This document shows positions 8,280 to 17,417 of a stretch of 64,000 nt of DNA, in pieces. The position numbers were made by a program, and so were the translations under genes. The first letter of the stretch is position 1; the number at the start of each line of letters is the position of its first letter. The notes under the pieces are model-generated. The model had not been told where the DNA came from. It saw nothing but the letters and a program-made list of their open reading frames with translations, and searched no databases. Origin of the DNA: Pseudomonas sp. GM41(2012) (GTDB lineage: Bacteria > Pseudomonadota > Gammaproteobacteria > Pseudomonadales > Pseudomonadaceae); NCBI RefSeq assembly GCF_000282315.2, contig NZ_AKJN02000008.1:868001-932000 (forward strand), in the 5' to 3' direction.

Positions 8280-9797
8280 ATGAAAACGCCCCATGTTTCA
8301 CACCAACGGCCTGAGGACGAAAATCTCGGGATCGGCGCGAATATGGCTTACGGCCTGCAACACGTTCTGACCATGTACGGCGGCATTGTCGCGGTGCCTT
8401 TGATCATCGGCCAGGCGGCCGGGCTCTCGCCAGCGGACATCGGTTTGTTGATTGCTGCTTCATTGTTTGCAGGGGGGCTGGCGACATTGCTGCAAACCCT
8501 GGGCTTACCGTTTTTCGGCTGCCAATTGCCGCTGGTACAGGGTGTGTCGTTCTCTGGCGTCGCGACGATGGTGGCGATTGTCAGCAGTGGCGGGGAGGGC
8601 GGGTTTCAATCGATTCTCGGGGCGGTGATTGCCGCGTCGTTGATCGGCCTGCTGATCACGCCGGTGTTCTCACGAATCACCAGGTTTTTCCCGCCGCTGG
8701 TCACGGGCATTGTGATTACCACCATTGGCCTGACGCTGATGCCAGTCGCTGCACGCTGGGCCATGGGTGGTAACAGCCATGCCCCGGACTTCGGCAGCAT
8801 GGCGAACATTGGTCTGGCGGCGGTGACGCTGGTGCTGGTGCTGCTGTTGAGCAAGATTGGCAGCGCGACCATCTCGCGTTTGTCGATCCTGTTGGCGATG
8901 GTTATCGGCACGGTGATCGCGGTGTTCCTTGGCATGGCGGACTTCTCGTCCGTCACTCAAGGCCCGATGTTTGGCTTCCCGACGCCGTTCCACTTTGGCA
9001 TGCCGACCTTCCACTTCGCCGCGATCCTGTCGATGTGCATTGTGGTCATGGTGACCCTGGTGGAAACCTCGGCTGACATTCTGGCGGTGGGTGAAATCAT
9101 CGGCACCAAGGTCGACTCCAAACGCCTGGGCAACGGCCTGCGTGCTGACATGCTGTCGAGCATGTTCGCGCCGATCTTCGGTTCCTTCACCCAAAGTGCC
9201 TTCGCCCAGAACGTCGGACTGGTGGCGGTGACCGGAATCAAGAGCCGCTTCGTGGTAGCTACCGGCGGTTTGTTTCTGGTGATCCTCGGTTTGCTGCCGT
9301 TTATGGGGCGCGTCATCGCTGCTGTACCGACTTCTGTCCTCGGCGGCGCCGGTATCGTGCTGTTCGGTACCGTGGCCGCCAGCGGTATTCGTACGCTGTC
9401 CAAGGTCGACTACCGCAACAACGTCAACCTGATCATCGTCGCTACCTCCATCGGCTTCGGCATGATCCCCATCGCTGCGCCGAACTTCTACGACCACTTC
9501 CCAAGCTGGTTCGCCACGATCTTCCACTCGGGCATCAGTTCGTCGGCGATCATGGCCATCGTGCTGAACCTGACCTTCAACCACCTCACTGCCGGTAACT
9601 CCGATCAGCAGTCGGTGTTCGCGGCCGGTACCGAGCGCGTCCTGCGTTATCAGGATCTGGCAGCGTTGCGCGAAGGGGATTATTTCAGCGAAGGCAAACT
9701 GCGGGACTGCGACGGGAATGAGATTCCGGTGGTGGAGGCGCTCCATGAGTCTAACGAGCATCGAGCGGCTCACACCAAAAGCAGTGAGCATGTCTGA
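8280..9797 (+). CDS. nucleobase:cation symporter-2 family permease (xanthine/urate/uracil type)
   Basis: This 505-residue polytopic inner-membrane protein belongs to the NAT/NCS2 family (Pfam Xan_ur_permease). Family features visible are the opening GLQHVLTMYGGIVAVPLIIG helix and the signature region SAFAQNVGLVAVTGIKSR, whose Gln/Asn and Thr-Gly line the substrate site. The Ala-Gln-Asn-Val pattern and length fit bacterial xanthine or uric-acid transporters better than uracil transporters, but specificity is not certain. AGGGA sits upstream of the ATG, separated from it by a run of seven C. The gene is monocistronic. A perfect palindrome upstream suggests repression by a GntR-type regulator. 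Confidence 0.88.
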   Translation: MKTPHVSHQRPEDENLGIGANMAYGLQHVLTMYGGIVAVPLIIGQAAGLSPADIGLLIAASLFAGGLATLLQTLGLPFFGCQLPLVQGVSFSGVATMVAIVSSGGEGGFQSILGAVIAASLIGLLITPVFSRITRFFPPLVTGIVITTIGLTLMPVAARWAMGGNSHAPDFGSMANIGLAAVTLVLVLLLSKIGSATISRLSILLAMVIGTVIAVFLGMADFSSVTQGPMFGFPTPFHFGMPTFHFAAILSMCIVVMVTLVETSADILAVGEIIGTKVDSKRLGNGLRADMLSSMFAPIFGSFTQSAFAQNVGLVAVTGIKSRFVVATGGLFLVILGLLPFMGRVIAAVPTSVLGGAGIVLFGTVAASGIRTLSKVDYRNNVNLIIVATSIGFGMIPIAAPNFYDHFPSWFATIFHSGISSSAIMAIVLNLTFNHLTAGNSDQQSVFAAGTERVLRYQDLAALREGDYFSEGKLRDCDGNEIPVVEALHESNEHRAAHTKSSEHV

Positions 9798-9828
9798 CAG
9801 TTGTATTCGCTGAAAAGGCTGGTAGGTC

Positions 9829-9920
9829 AAAAGATCGCAGCCTCGTTTCGCTCGACAGCTCCTACAGTGGAACGCAATTCTCTGTAGGAGCTGTCGAGCG
9901 AAACGAGGCTGCGATCTTTT
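9829..9920. repeat. 39-bp perfect inverted repeat (REP-type, GATCGCAG subfamily)
   Basis: Arms 9829-9867 and 9882-9920 are exact reverse complements, separated by 14 bases. The arm contains the GATCGCAGCCTCG... and GCTCCTACAG blocks typical of Pseudomonas intergenic repeats. It lies between the permease gene and tRNA-Asn and could also fold as a terminator-like hairpin for the permease mRNA. Confidence 0.9.
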
Positions 9921-9926
9921 GGCCAC

Positions 9927-9964
9927 AAAAAAGCCCCTGAACCTTTCGATTCAGGGGCTTTTCG
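9927..9964 (-). terminator. terminator of tRNA-Asn (also usable from the + strand)
   Basis: AAGCCCCTGAA/TTCAGGGGCTT forms a strong hairpin with a short loop, flanked by A and T runs on both sides. It lies 12 bases past the CCA end of tRNA-Asn. Confidence 0.85.
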
Positions 9965-9975
9965 ATATTGCTGTC

Positions 9976-10051
<76 letters not shown>

Positions 10052-10059
10052 ATGGCGTG

Positions 10060-10088
10060 TATGTTACTGATTCAAAAAGAGAAGTCAA
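10060..10088 (-). promoter_or_regulatory. sigma-70 promoter of tRNA-Asn
   Basis: On the minus strand a -35 TTGACT (10083-10088) and a -10 AACATA (10060-10065) are 17 bases apart, just upstream of the tRNA. Confidence 0.65.
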
Positions 10089-10278
10089 GCACCTGTTAGC
10101 AATTTGACGGGTTCATGGGGACGGGCGGTGGTTTATCGACCGTGGGCGGTTACCAGAATCGCCTCAGAGGTCTACCATGGCCGCCCGGAAGTGGTTACAC
10201 GCGCTGCCGGCCATTCGCCGAAAAGGTACGCGCCATGAATCACCCAACCTCCACACTTCGCCACAACGGGGTGTTCGC

Positions 10279-10509
10279 ATGAGCATCGCTCAAATCAGCC
10301 TGCCCAAAGGCGTCGGCCCTCACGCCGAAAAACTGTTCGACGCAATCACTCAGGCCAGCACCGCTGATGAATTGAACCGTGCCGGTGGCAAGGCCGAAGG
10401 GTTTGTCCTGGGCCTGGAAAGCACCAAGGCGATCAAAAGCCAGGTCGCCGAATCGCTCTACGTCGCCTATGACGACGCTGCCAGCCAGCGCGCAACCGAA
10501 CTGGCCTAA
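10279..10509 (+). CDS. small conserved-looking protein, function unknown
   Basis: The 76-residue product (MSIAQISLPKGVG...) is soluble and helical, with a middle segment AGGKAEGFVLGLESTKAIKSQVAESLY. The ATG at 10279 was chosen over an upstream in-frame start at 10177, because the extra residues are Arg/His-rich and non-globular. I cannot assign a function. Its stop overlaps by four bases the stop of the convergent small membrane protein gene. Confidence 0.6.
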   Translation: MSIAQISLPKGVGPHAEKLFDAITQASTADELNRAGGKAEGFVLGLESTKAIKSQVAESLYVAYDDAASQRATELA

Positions 10510-10706
10510 CCGCCGAAAGTGACGGTGGCGAGCATCAGTTTGGCGTACAGCATCGTTGCGGCCAGCTGCACCAGCCACAAGGCCAGGCCGCCGAGAAACA
10601 CGCCGGCAGCGACTTGCATCACCAGGTTGTTACCGCGTTTGGCCGGGGTGCGAGGCACGAAGTGGTCCAGCTCATCGCGGTCGGCGCGTAGGTCATCGTT
10701 TTTCAT
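10506..10706 (-). CDS. small single-span membrane protein, function unknown
   Basis: The 66-residue product starts MKNDDLRADRDELDHFVP, a charged cytoplasmic-looking stretch. It then has a Lys/Arg turn and one or two hydrophobic segments (MQVAAGVFLGGLALWLVQLAATMLYA) ending near the C-terminus. I chose the internal ATG at 10706; the ten extra upstream codons lie close to the adjacent repeat and look non-coding. The function is unknown. The 3' end overlaps the convergent gene by four bases. Confidence 0.55.
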   Translation of the reverse strand: MKNDDLRADRDELDHFVPRTPAKRGNNLVMQVAAGVFLGGLALWLVQLAATMLYAKLMLATVTFGG

Positions 10707-10742
10707 GTGGGTTCTCAAAAATTCTCGGGTGTACATAAAACC

Positions 10743-10831
10743 TGTGGGAGCGAGCCTGCTCGCGATGGCGGCGGCACATCTTGCATCTATATGACAGAAA
10801 GACCGCTATCGCGAGCAGGCTCACTCCCACA
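10743..10831. repeat. inverted REP pair (GTGGGAGCGAGC type)
   Basis: The left arm TGTGGGAGCGAGCCTGCTCG and its continuation to 10771 is matched, with few mismatches, by the reverse complement at 10803-10831. It lies in the gap upstream of the small membrane gene. Confidence 0.85.
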
Positions 10832-10894
10832 TTTAATTTGTGTGGAGTTTAAAGGGCGCAGCTGCTGCTTTGAGATTTATCTGCGGCCAATAAA

Positions 10895-10925
10895 AACGGG
10901 AAGCCATTTGGCTTCCCGTTTTTTT
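10895..10925 (-). terminator. bidirectional terminator after the aminotransferase gene
   Basis: ACGGGAAGCC/GGCTTCCCGT with a 4-base loop is flanked by AAAA on the left and a run of T on the right. It therefore works for the minus-strand aminotransferase mRNA, 13 bases past its stop. Confidence 0.85.
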
Positions 10926-10938
10926 ATCACTCGACGAT

Positions 10939-12135
10939 TCAGATCACCGCAACGATGGCCTTGGTCACAACGTCGATGTTGCTCTGGTTCAACGCGGCCA
11001 CGCAGATGCGGCCGGTGTCCAGGGCGTAGATGCCGAACTCGCTGCGCAGGCGGGTCACTTGCTCAACCGTCAGGCCGGAGTAGGAGAACATGCCACGCTG
11101 ACGACCGACGAAGCTGAAGTCGCGCTGTGGTGCGTTTTTCGCCAGCAGGTCGACCATCTGGATGCGCATGCCGCGAATCCGCAGACGCATTTCAGCCAGT
11201 TCTTCTTCCCACTGAGCGCGCAGTTCCGGGCTGTTCAATACAGCGGCGACGATGCTTGCACCGTGGGTCGGCGGGTTGGAATAGTTGGTGCGGATCACGC
11301 GTTTGACCTGCGACAGCACGCGCGCGCTTTCTTCTTTCGATTCGCTGACGATCGACAGGGCGCCCACGCGCTCGCCGTACAACGAGAACGATTTGGAGAA
11401 CGAGCTGGAGACGAAGAAGGTCAGGCCCGATTCAGCGAACAGACGCACAGCCGCGGCGTCTTCGTCGATGCCATCGCCAAAGCCCTGGTAGGCCATGTCG
11501 AGGAACGGTACGTGACCTTTGGCTTTCACGACTTCCAGCACGTTGTTCCAGTCCGCCGGGCTCAGGTCCACACCGGTCGGGTTATGGCAGCAAGCGTGCA
11601 GCACAACGATGGAGCCGGACGGCAGGGCGTTCAAGTCTTCCAGCAAGCCAGCACGGTTCACGTCGTGGGTCGCGGCGTCGTAGTAGCGATAGTTCTGCAC
11701 CGGGAAACCGGCCGTTTCGAACAGCGCGCGGTGGTTTTCCCAGCTCGGGTCGCTGATCGCCACGACGGCGTTCGGCAGCAGTTGCTTGAGGAAGTCGGCA
11801 CCGATTTTCAGTGCGCCAGTACCGCCAACGGCCTGGGTGGTGATGACGCGGCCAGCGGCGATCAGTGGCGAGTCATTGCCAAACAGCAGTTTTTGCACGG
11901 CCTGGTCGTAGGCGGCAATACCGTCGATTGGCAAGTAGCCACGGGAAGCGTGTTGAGCGACGCGAATCGTCTCGGCTTCGACAACGGCGCGCAGGAGTGG
12001 AATTCGCCCCTCCTCGTTGCAGTAAACACCGACCCCCAGGTTGACCTTGTTGGTACGGGTGTCGGCGTTGAATGCTTCGTTGAGGCCCAGGATTGGATCA
12101 CGTGGTGCCATTTCGACAGCGGAGAACAGGCTCAT
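10939..12135 (-). CDS. tyrB: aromatic/aspartate amino acid aminotransferase
   Basis: A 398-residue PLP enzyme of aminotransferase class I, subgroup I-alpha. It starts MSLFSAVEMAPRDPILGLNEAF and contains NLGVGVYCNEEGRIPLL, LHACCHNPTGVDL (the Asn contacting PLP) and SSSFSKSFSLYGERVG with the Schiff-base Lys. It moves amino groups between glutamate and aromatic keto acids or oxaloacetate. Telling TyrB from AspC by eye is not safe; Pseudomonas genomes name this orthologue either way. The ATG at 12135 gives the family N-terminus; the longer frame to 12231 is not needed. It is divergent from uvrB. Confidence 0.9.
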   Translation of the reverse strand: MSLFSAVEMAPRDPILGLNEAFNADTRTNKVNLGVGVYCNEEGRIPLLRAVVEAETIRVAQHASRGYLPIDGIAAYDQAVQKLLFGNDSPLIAAGRVITTQAVGGTGALKIGADFLKQLLPNAVVAISDPSWENHRALFETAGFPVQNYRYYDAATHDVNRAGLLEDLNALPSGSIVVLHACCHNPTGVDLSPADWNNVLEVVKAKGHVPFLDMAYQGFGDGIDEDAAAVRLFAESGLTFFVSSSFSKSFSLYGERVGALSIVSESKEESARVLSQVKRVIRTNYSNPPTHGASIVAAVLNSPELRAQWEEELAEMRLRIRGMRIQMVDLLAKNAPQRDFSFVGRQRGMFSYSGLTVEQVTRLRSEFGIYALDTGRICVAALNQSNIDVVTKAIVAVI

Positions 12136-12486
12136 TTTGCGGCGGCTCTGAATGGAAAGTGGAGGGACGTGTCGCGCTCCAGCCGAATGCACTAGAGCGG
12201 TGCACAAACGGGGAGCTAGTATAGAGGCCATCTGCGATTGATGGCGACAGACGATTCGGCTTTTGCGGTAAGTTTTTCCGATTATTTCTCGACCGTTAGT
12301 CGATTGGCATCGTCAAAGGTTTTACCCGATGTAGGACGTTTGCCTTGAAAGCGCGGGCAATCGGCTCCACATTGAGCACAATCCAGTTTTTTCCTCGGGC
12401 GACATCGGTCGTTTGCGGTCTTTCCCGTTGCTGCCCGGTTCGCCCGGACAGGCGCGACTCCTGCTTCGAAAACCGAGAGGTATTTC
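12136..12486. other. intergenic region between divergent tyrB and uvrB
   Basis: These 351 bases must hold two divergent promoters. A candidate uvrB ribosome site (GAGAGG) lies just before 12487. I see no convincing LexA box (CTGT-N8-ACAG), no repeat and no gene. The short minus-strand frame at 12282-12509 overlaps the uvrB start and is rejected. Confidence 0.6.
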
Positions 12487-14502
12487 ATGTCTGAATTCCA
12501 GCTAGTCACCCGTTTCGAGCCCGCTGGCGATCAGCCGGAAGCCATCCGCCTGATGGTCGAGGGCATCGAAGCCGGGCTGGCACACCAGACGTTGCTCGGT
12601 GTGACCGGCTCGGGCAAGACCTTCAGCATCGCCAATGTGATCGCCCAGATTCAGCGTCCGACCCTGGTGCTGGCGCCGAACAAGACCCTGGCCGCGCAGT
12701 TGTACGGTGAGTTCAAGGCGTTCTTCCCGAACAACGCCGTCGAATACTTCGTTTCGTACTACGACTACTACCAGCCCGAAGCCTACGTGCCGTCATCGGA
12801 TACGTTCATCGAGAAAGACGCCTCGATCAACGATCACATCGAACAGATGCGATTGTCCGCGACCAAGGCACTGCTGGAGCGCAAGGACGCGATCATCGTC
12901 ACCACGGTGTCGTGCATCTACGGTCTGGGCAGTCCGGAAACCTATTTGAAGATGGTGCTGCACGTGGATCGCGGCGACAAACTCGATCAGCGTGCGTTGC
13001 TGCGTCGCTTGGCAGACTTGCAGTACACCCGCAACGACATGGAGTTTGCCCGTGCGACCTTCCGGGTCCGCGGCGATGTGATCGATATCCACCCGGCGGA
13101 ATCCGATTTCGAAGCGATCCGCATCGAGCTGTTCGATGACGAAGTCGAGAGCCTGTCGGCCTTCGATCCGCTGACCGGCGAAGTGATTCGCAAGCTGCCG
13201 CGGTTCACGTTCTATCCGAAAAGCCACTACGTCACCCCGCGAGAAACCCTGTTGGATGCCGTCGAAGGGATCAAAGTCGAGTTGCAGGAACGCTTGGACT
13301 ACCTGCGAACCAACAACAAACTGGTGGAAGCCCAGCGTCTGGAACAGCGCACCCGTTTCGACCTGGAGATGATCCTCGAACTGGGTTACTGCAACGGTAT
13401 CGAAAACTACTCGCGCTACCTGTCCGGTCGCGAATCCGGCCAGGCACCACCGACTTTGTTTGACTACCTGCCGGCCGATGCCTTGCTGGTGATCGATGAA
13501 TCCCACGTCAGCGTGCCGCAGGTCGGTGCCATGTATAAGGGCGACCGCTCACGTAAAGAGACGCTGGTGGAATACGGTTTCCGTCTGCCGTCCGCGCTGG
13601 ATAACCGGCCGATGCGCTTCGACGAGTTCGAAAGCATCAGCCCACAGACGATCTTTGTCTCGGCCACGCCGGGCAATTACGAGGCAGAGCACGCCGGTCG
13701 CGTGGTCGAGCAACTGGTCCGCCCGACTGGCCTTGTAGACCCGCAAATCGAAATCCGTCCGGCGTTGACCCAGGTCGACGATCTGCTCTCGGAGATCGGT
13801 AAGCGCGTGGCGCTGGAAGAGCGGGTGCTGGTCACCACGCTGACCAAACGCATGTCTGAAGACTTGACCGATTACCTGGCCGACCACGGTGTGCGGGTGC
13901 GTTATCTGCACTCGGACATCGACACGGTGGAGCGGGTCGAAATCATCCGCGATCTGCGTTTGGGCACCTTCGATGTGCTGGTGGGGATCAACCTGCTGCG
14001 TGAAGGCCTGGACATGCCGGAAGTCTCGCTGGTGGCGATCCTTGATGCGGACAAGGAAGGCTTCCTGCGTTCCGAGCGCTCGCTGATCCAGACCATCGGC
14101 CGGGCGGCGCGCAACCTCAATGGTCGGGCGATTCTCTATGCCGATCGCATCACCGGTTCCATGGAGCGGGCGATCGGCGAGACCGAGCGTCGTCGCGACA
14201 AGCAGATTGCCTTCAACCTGGCCAATGGCATCACGCCCAAGGGCGTGTTCAAGGACGTTGCCGACATCATGGAAGGCGCCACCGTGCCGGGTTCGCGCAG
14301 CAAGAAGCGCAAAGGCATGGCCAAGGCCGCCGAGGAAAGCGCCAAGTACGAAGCCGAATTGCGTTCGCCGGGGGAAGTCGCCAAACGCATTAAAGCCTTG
14401 GAAGAGAAGATGTACGCGTTGGCGCGGGATCTTGAGTTTGAAGCGGCGGCGCAGATGCGCGACGAGATTGGCAAGTTGCGTGAGCGGTTGATAACCGTCT
14501 GA
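12487..14502 (+). CDS. uvrB: excinuclease ABC subunit B
   Basis: A 671-residue helicase-like damage-verification subunit of nucleotide excision repair, loaded by UvrA and recruiting UvrC. The Walker A GVTGSGKT lies at residues 38-45. The DNA-wedging beta-hairpin YYDYYQPEAYVP follows at about 92, the DEAD-like VIDESH near 335, and helicase motif VI QTIGRAARN near 540. The UVR domain (about 630-665, LEEKMYALARDLEFEAAAQMRDEI) closes the protein. Length and order are canonical. GAGAGG precedes the ATG. The gene appears monocistronic. Confidence 0.98.
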   Translation: MSEFQLVTRFEPAGDQPEAIRLMVEGIEAGLAHQTLLGVTGSGKTFSIANVIAQIQRPTLVLAPNKTLAAQLYGEFKAFFPNNAVEYFVSYYDYYQPEAYVPSSDTFIEKDASINDHIEQMRLSATKALLERKDAIIVTTVSCIYGLGSPETYLKMVLHVDRGDKLDQRALLRRLADLQYTRNDMEFARATFRVRGDVIDIHPAESDFEAIRIELFDDEVESLSAFDPLTGEVIRKLPRFTFYPKSHYVTPRETLLDAVEGIKVELQERLDYLRTNNKLVEAQRLEQRTRFDLEMILELGYCNGIENYSRYLSGRESGQAPPTLFDYLPADALLVIDESHVSVPQVGAMYKGDRSRKETLVEYGFRLPSALDNRPMRFDEFESISPQTIFVSATPGNYEAEHAGRVVEQLVRPTGLVDPQIEIRPALTQVDDLLSEIGKRVALEERVLVTTLTKRMSEDLTDYLADHGVRVRYLHSDIDTVERVEIIRDLRLGTFDVLVGINLLREGLDMPEVSLVAILDADKEGFLRSERSLIQTIGRAARNLNGRAILYADRITGSMERAIGETERRRDKQIAFNLANGITPKGVFKDVADIMEGATVPGSRSKKRKGMAKAAEESAKYEAELRSPGEVAKRIKALEEKMYALARDLEFEAAAQMRDEIGKLRERLITV

Positions 14503-14525
14503 GATTGGTGGTGCCTGTCAGGCTG

Positions 14526-14594
14526 CCATCGCGAGCAAGCTCGGCTCCTACGGGTGATCACCTATCCTGTAGGAGCCGAGCTTGCTCGCGATGG
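14526..14594. repeat. 26-bp perfect inverted REP pair
   Basis: Arms 14526-14551 and 14569-14594 (CCATCGCGAGCAAGCTCGGC... and its complement) are exact. They lie between the convergent ends of uvrB and emrB. Confidence 0.9.
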
Positions 14595-14607
14595 GAGCGC
14601 CTCGGTC

Positions 14608-16158
14608 TCAATGTGCCTCGCCAGCCTTCAATCCCGCCGGCAACGCCTTGGTCAGCAACACCGCCAGCATGCTGATCCCCAGCGCAATCCCGACAAAGTG
14701 AAACGCATCGTTGTAAGCCATGATCGACGCCTGCTGATGCGCAATTTCACTGAGCTTGCCCAGCGCTGCCGTCTCACTGCCAAACCGATCCGTCAGCGAC
14801 GCCATGCGCTCGGCCACCTGTGGGTTGGTCGGCACAATCGCTTCACGTAAATAATCAAAGTAAGTCTTGGTTCGCGCATCCAGCAGCGTGGCGAGGAGGG
14901 CGATGCCAATCGCGCCGCCGAGGTTGCGCAGGATGTTGAACAGGCTCGACGCCGAACCCGCGTCCTGCGGCAGGATGTACGCCGTGGCGATCAACGAGAT
15001 GGTCACCATGATCAGCGGCTGGCCCAGCGCGCGAATGATCTGGATTTGATTGAACTGCGGCCCGGCGAAGTCCGGGTTTAACACCCCCGATGAAAAGCTC
15101 GCTAATCCAAATAGCCCGAAACCCAACGTGCACAGCCATTTCGGCGAGACGTACTTCATCAGCTTCGGCACCAGCGGAATCAGAAACAGCTGCGGCACGC
15201 CCATCCACATGATCACTTCGCCGATTTGCAGGGCGTTGTAGTTCTGGACCTGCGCCAGGTACAGCGGCAACAGGTAGATCGAGCCGTACAATCCGACACC
15301 CATCCCGACACTGGAAATACTCGATAAACCAAAGTTGCGATTGCGCAGGATGCCGAGGTTGATCAGCGGATTGGGCTTGGACGTCTGCACGATCACAAAG
15401 GTGATCAGGCTAACTAGCGCGATGCTGCCCAGGGTCACGATCAGGCTCGACTCCAGCCAGTCCTTGCGATGGCCTTCCTCCAGAAACACCTGCAAACAAC
15501 CGAGGCCGACGCCCAGCGTGAGAATGCCCAGGTAGTCGGTGCTTTTCAGCAGTTCCCAGTGGGCTTCTTTCTTCTCCAGGCCGTACATCAGGCCGGCGAT
15601 CATGATCAGGCCCGGCGGAATATTGATGTAGAAAATGTATTCCCAGCCCCAATTCTCGGTCAGCCAACCGCCGAGGGTCGGACCGATGGAGGGTGCGAAC
15701 GTCGCGGTCATGGCGAACATCGCCATGCCTTTGGCGCGGTGGTGTTCGGGGAGTTTGATCAGCGTGAGGGTGAACGCCAGCGGGATCAGTGCGCCGCCGG
15801 TGAAGCCCTGCAAGGCGCGGAAGACGATCATGCTTTCCAGGCTCCAGGCCATGGAGCAGAGCAGGGAAGCGGCAAGAAATCCGAGGGATACCCACACCGC
15901 CAGTCGTCGCGCCGAGAGCAACTGCACCAGCCACGCCGTCAGCGGGATCATGATGATTTCCGCCACCAGGTACGAGGTGGAAATCCACGAACCTTCTTCC
16001 AGAGTCGCCGACAGCGCGCCTTGAATATCCTTGAGCGACGAGTTGGTGATCTGGATGTCGAGCACCGCCATGAAGGCGCCGAGCATCACGCTCATGACCG
16101 CGATCCAGTCCCGCCGGGTCGGTTCGCCGACCGGGCGGATCAGTTGATCACCGGCCAT
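14608..16158 (-). CDS. emrB: EmrB-type MFS drug efflux transporter (DHA2, 14 TM)
   Basis: The 516-residue inner-membrane protein shows the DHA2 pattern. The first helix ends in LDIQITNSSLKDIQGAL (motif D1-like). Then come GSWISTSYLVAEII, the RALQGFTGGALIPLAF motif C region and LGGWLTENWGWEYIFYINIPPG, which is diagnostic for the EmrB/QacA branch. It would pair with the adjacent membrane-fusion protein and an outer-membrane TolC homologue (not in this window) to expel hydrophobic compounds. The start overlaps the end of emrA by 11 bases, so the two are co-translated. The substrate is unknown. Confidence 0.9.
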   Translation of the reverse strand: MAGDQLIRPVGEPTRRDWIAVMSVMLGAFMAVLDIQITNSSLKDIQGALSATLEEGSWISTSYLVAEIIMIPLTAWLVQLLSARRLAVWVSLGFLAASLLCSMAWSLESMIVFRALQGFTGGALIPLAFTLTLIKLPEHHRAKGMAMFAMTATFAPSIGPTLGGWLTENWGWEYIFYINIPPGLIMIAGLMYGLEKKEAHWELLKSTDYLGILTLGVGLGCLQVFLEEGHRKDWLESSLIVTLGSIALVSLITFVIVQTSKPNPLINLGILRNRNFGLSSISSVGMGVGLYGSIYLLPLYLAQVQNYNALQIGEVIMWMGVPQLFLIPLVPKLMKYVSPKWLCTLGFGLFGLASFSSGVLNPDFAGPQFNQIQIIRALGQPLIMVTISLIATAYILPQDAGSASSLFNILRNLGGAIGIALLATLLDARTKTYFDYLREAIVPTNPQVAERMASLTDRFGSETAALGKLSEIAHQQASIMAYNDAFHFVGIALGISMLAVLLTKALPAGLKAGEAH

Positions 16159-17254
16159 CGTCAGGGGTGTCTTTGATGTTCACTTTGGCGGTGACCGACA
16201 TGCCCGGACGAATCTTGCCTTGCAGCGGATTGTTCGCGGCGAAGGTCAGTTTTACCGGAATCCGTTGTACGACTTTGGTGAAGTTGCCGGTGGCATTGTC
16301 CGGCGGCAACAGGCTGAACTGCGCGCCCGAGGCGGCAAACAGGCTGTCGACTCGCGCATCGATTGGCATGTCGCTGTAGGCGTCAAAGATCAGTTCGGCT
16401 TTCTGGCCGGGCTGCATGTGGCCGATTTGGGTTTCCTTGAAGTTAGCCTGAATCCAGATGTCCTGATCCGGCACGATCGACATCAAGTAAGCACCCGCCT
16501 GCACATACTGACCTTCGCGGGCGGCGCGCTGGCCGATCAGGCCACTGATGGGCGCGTGGATTTCGCTGCGGGTCAGGTTCAGTTCGGCCTGGGTCAGATC
16601 GGTTTTGGCGTTGGCGATCATGGCGTCGAGGCGTTTGATCTCGGCGCTCAGTGAGTTGATTTGTTGGCGCTGACTTTGTGCGTCCGCCTGGGCCTTGGTC
16701 ACTTGCGAGCGGGCGATGTGGTTGTCGGCGGAGAGGGTGGTCACCCGTTCTTCCGAGACATAGCCGGGTTTGCGCAGGGTTTGCGCGCGAGACAAATCGA
16801 TCTGCGAACGACCGAGGCTGGCCTGACTGGAGGCGACTTGCGCCTCGCTGGCGGCGATCAGGCTGGCTTGCTGAGTCAGTTTGCTTCGGGCTTGCAGGCG
16901 TTCGGCTTCACGGGTGGCGAGGGTGGCGTTGGCGCGGTCGACGGCGAGGTGGAAGTCATCGCCTTCGAGCTTGATCAGCAACTGGCCTTTCTCGACGTGC
17001 TGGTTGTCCTGCACCAGCACCTGATCGATGCGCGCGCCCAATTGACTCGACACACGGGTGATCTCGCCCTGGACATAAGCGTTGTCGGTGCTTTCATAGA
17101 ATCGCCCCTTGAAGAACCACTGGGCAAAAAAGCCCCCGGCAACCAGCAGGACGATCAACAGGAAAATAAACAGGCGACGCTTGAGTTGGGCAGGCATGGG
17201 CAGACTGTAGTCGAGAAAATTGTAAGGAAAGTTATCAGTGGTCAAATCTGGCAT
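16148..17254 (-). CDS. emrA: EmrA/HlyD-type membrane-fusion protein
   Basis: The product is up to 368 residues. A short cytoplasmic tail is followed by one membrane helix (RRLFIFLLIVLLVAGGFFAQWFF). The periplasmic part has the split lipoyl halves: VSSQLGARIDQVLVQDNQHVEKGQLL and, later, HAPISGLIGQRAAREGQYVQAG. These flank a long coiled-coil hairpin rich in Ala/Gln/Arg (about 90-215). It links EmrB to an outer-membrane channel. The start is uncertain: ATG 17254 and ATG 17197 both lack a good ribosome site, and the shorter form would still keep the membrane helix. It is the first gene of the emrAB operon, divergent from gltX. Confidence 0.85.
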   Translation of the reverse strand: MPDLTTDNFPYNFLDYSLPMPAQLKRRLFIFLLIVLLVAGGFFAQWFFKGRFYESTDNAYVQGEITRVSSQLGARIDQVLVQDNQHVEKGQLLIKLEGDDFHLAVDRANATLATREAERLQARSKLTQQASLIAASEAQVASSQASLGRSQIDLSRAQTLRKPGYVSEERVTTLSADNHIARSQVTKAQADAQSQRQQINSLSAEIKRLDAMIANAKTDLTQAELNLTRSEIHAPISGLIGQRAAREGQYVQAGAYLMSIVPDQDIWIQANFKETQIGHMQPGQKAELIFDAYSDMPIDARVDSLFAASGAQFSLLPPDNATGNFTKVVQRIPVKLTFAANNPLQGKIRPGMSVTAKVNIKDTPDDGR

Positions 17255-17417
17255 ACAGCGAATGATGGGTAAATGCCATCGGCTGATAATCGGCCATTCA
17301 CCAACGCTAGAGCGCGTTATAGACGCAACCTTGGCTTAAATGCCCTGCTCACTGGAGCCGGGCGGCCAACGCCTGTTACCATTCGCCCTTTGTTTTATCT
17401 TCATTTCGAGACTTGCC

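Noticed and set aside
9829..9920. Possible CRISPR repeat or attachment site
   Set aside because: The repeats here and elsewhere are paired inverted repeats with unrelated loops, not direct repeats with regular spacers. No cas genes or integrases occur in the window.
12136..12486. LexA box controlling uvrB
   Set aside because: I searched the gap by eye for CTGT-N8-ACAG and found no acceptable match.
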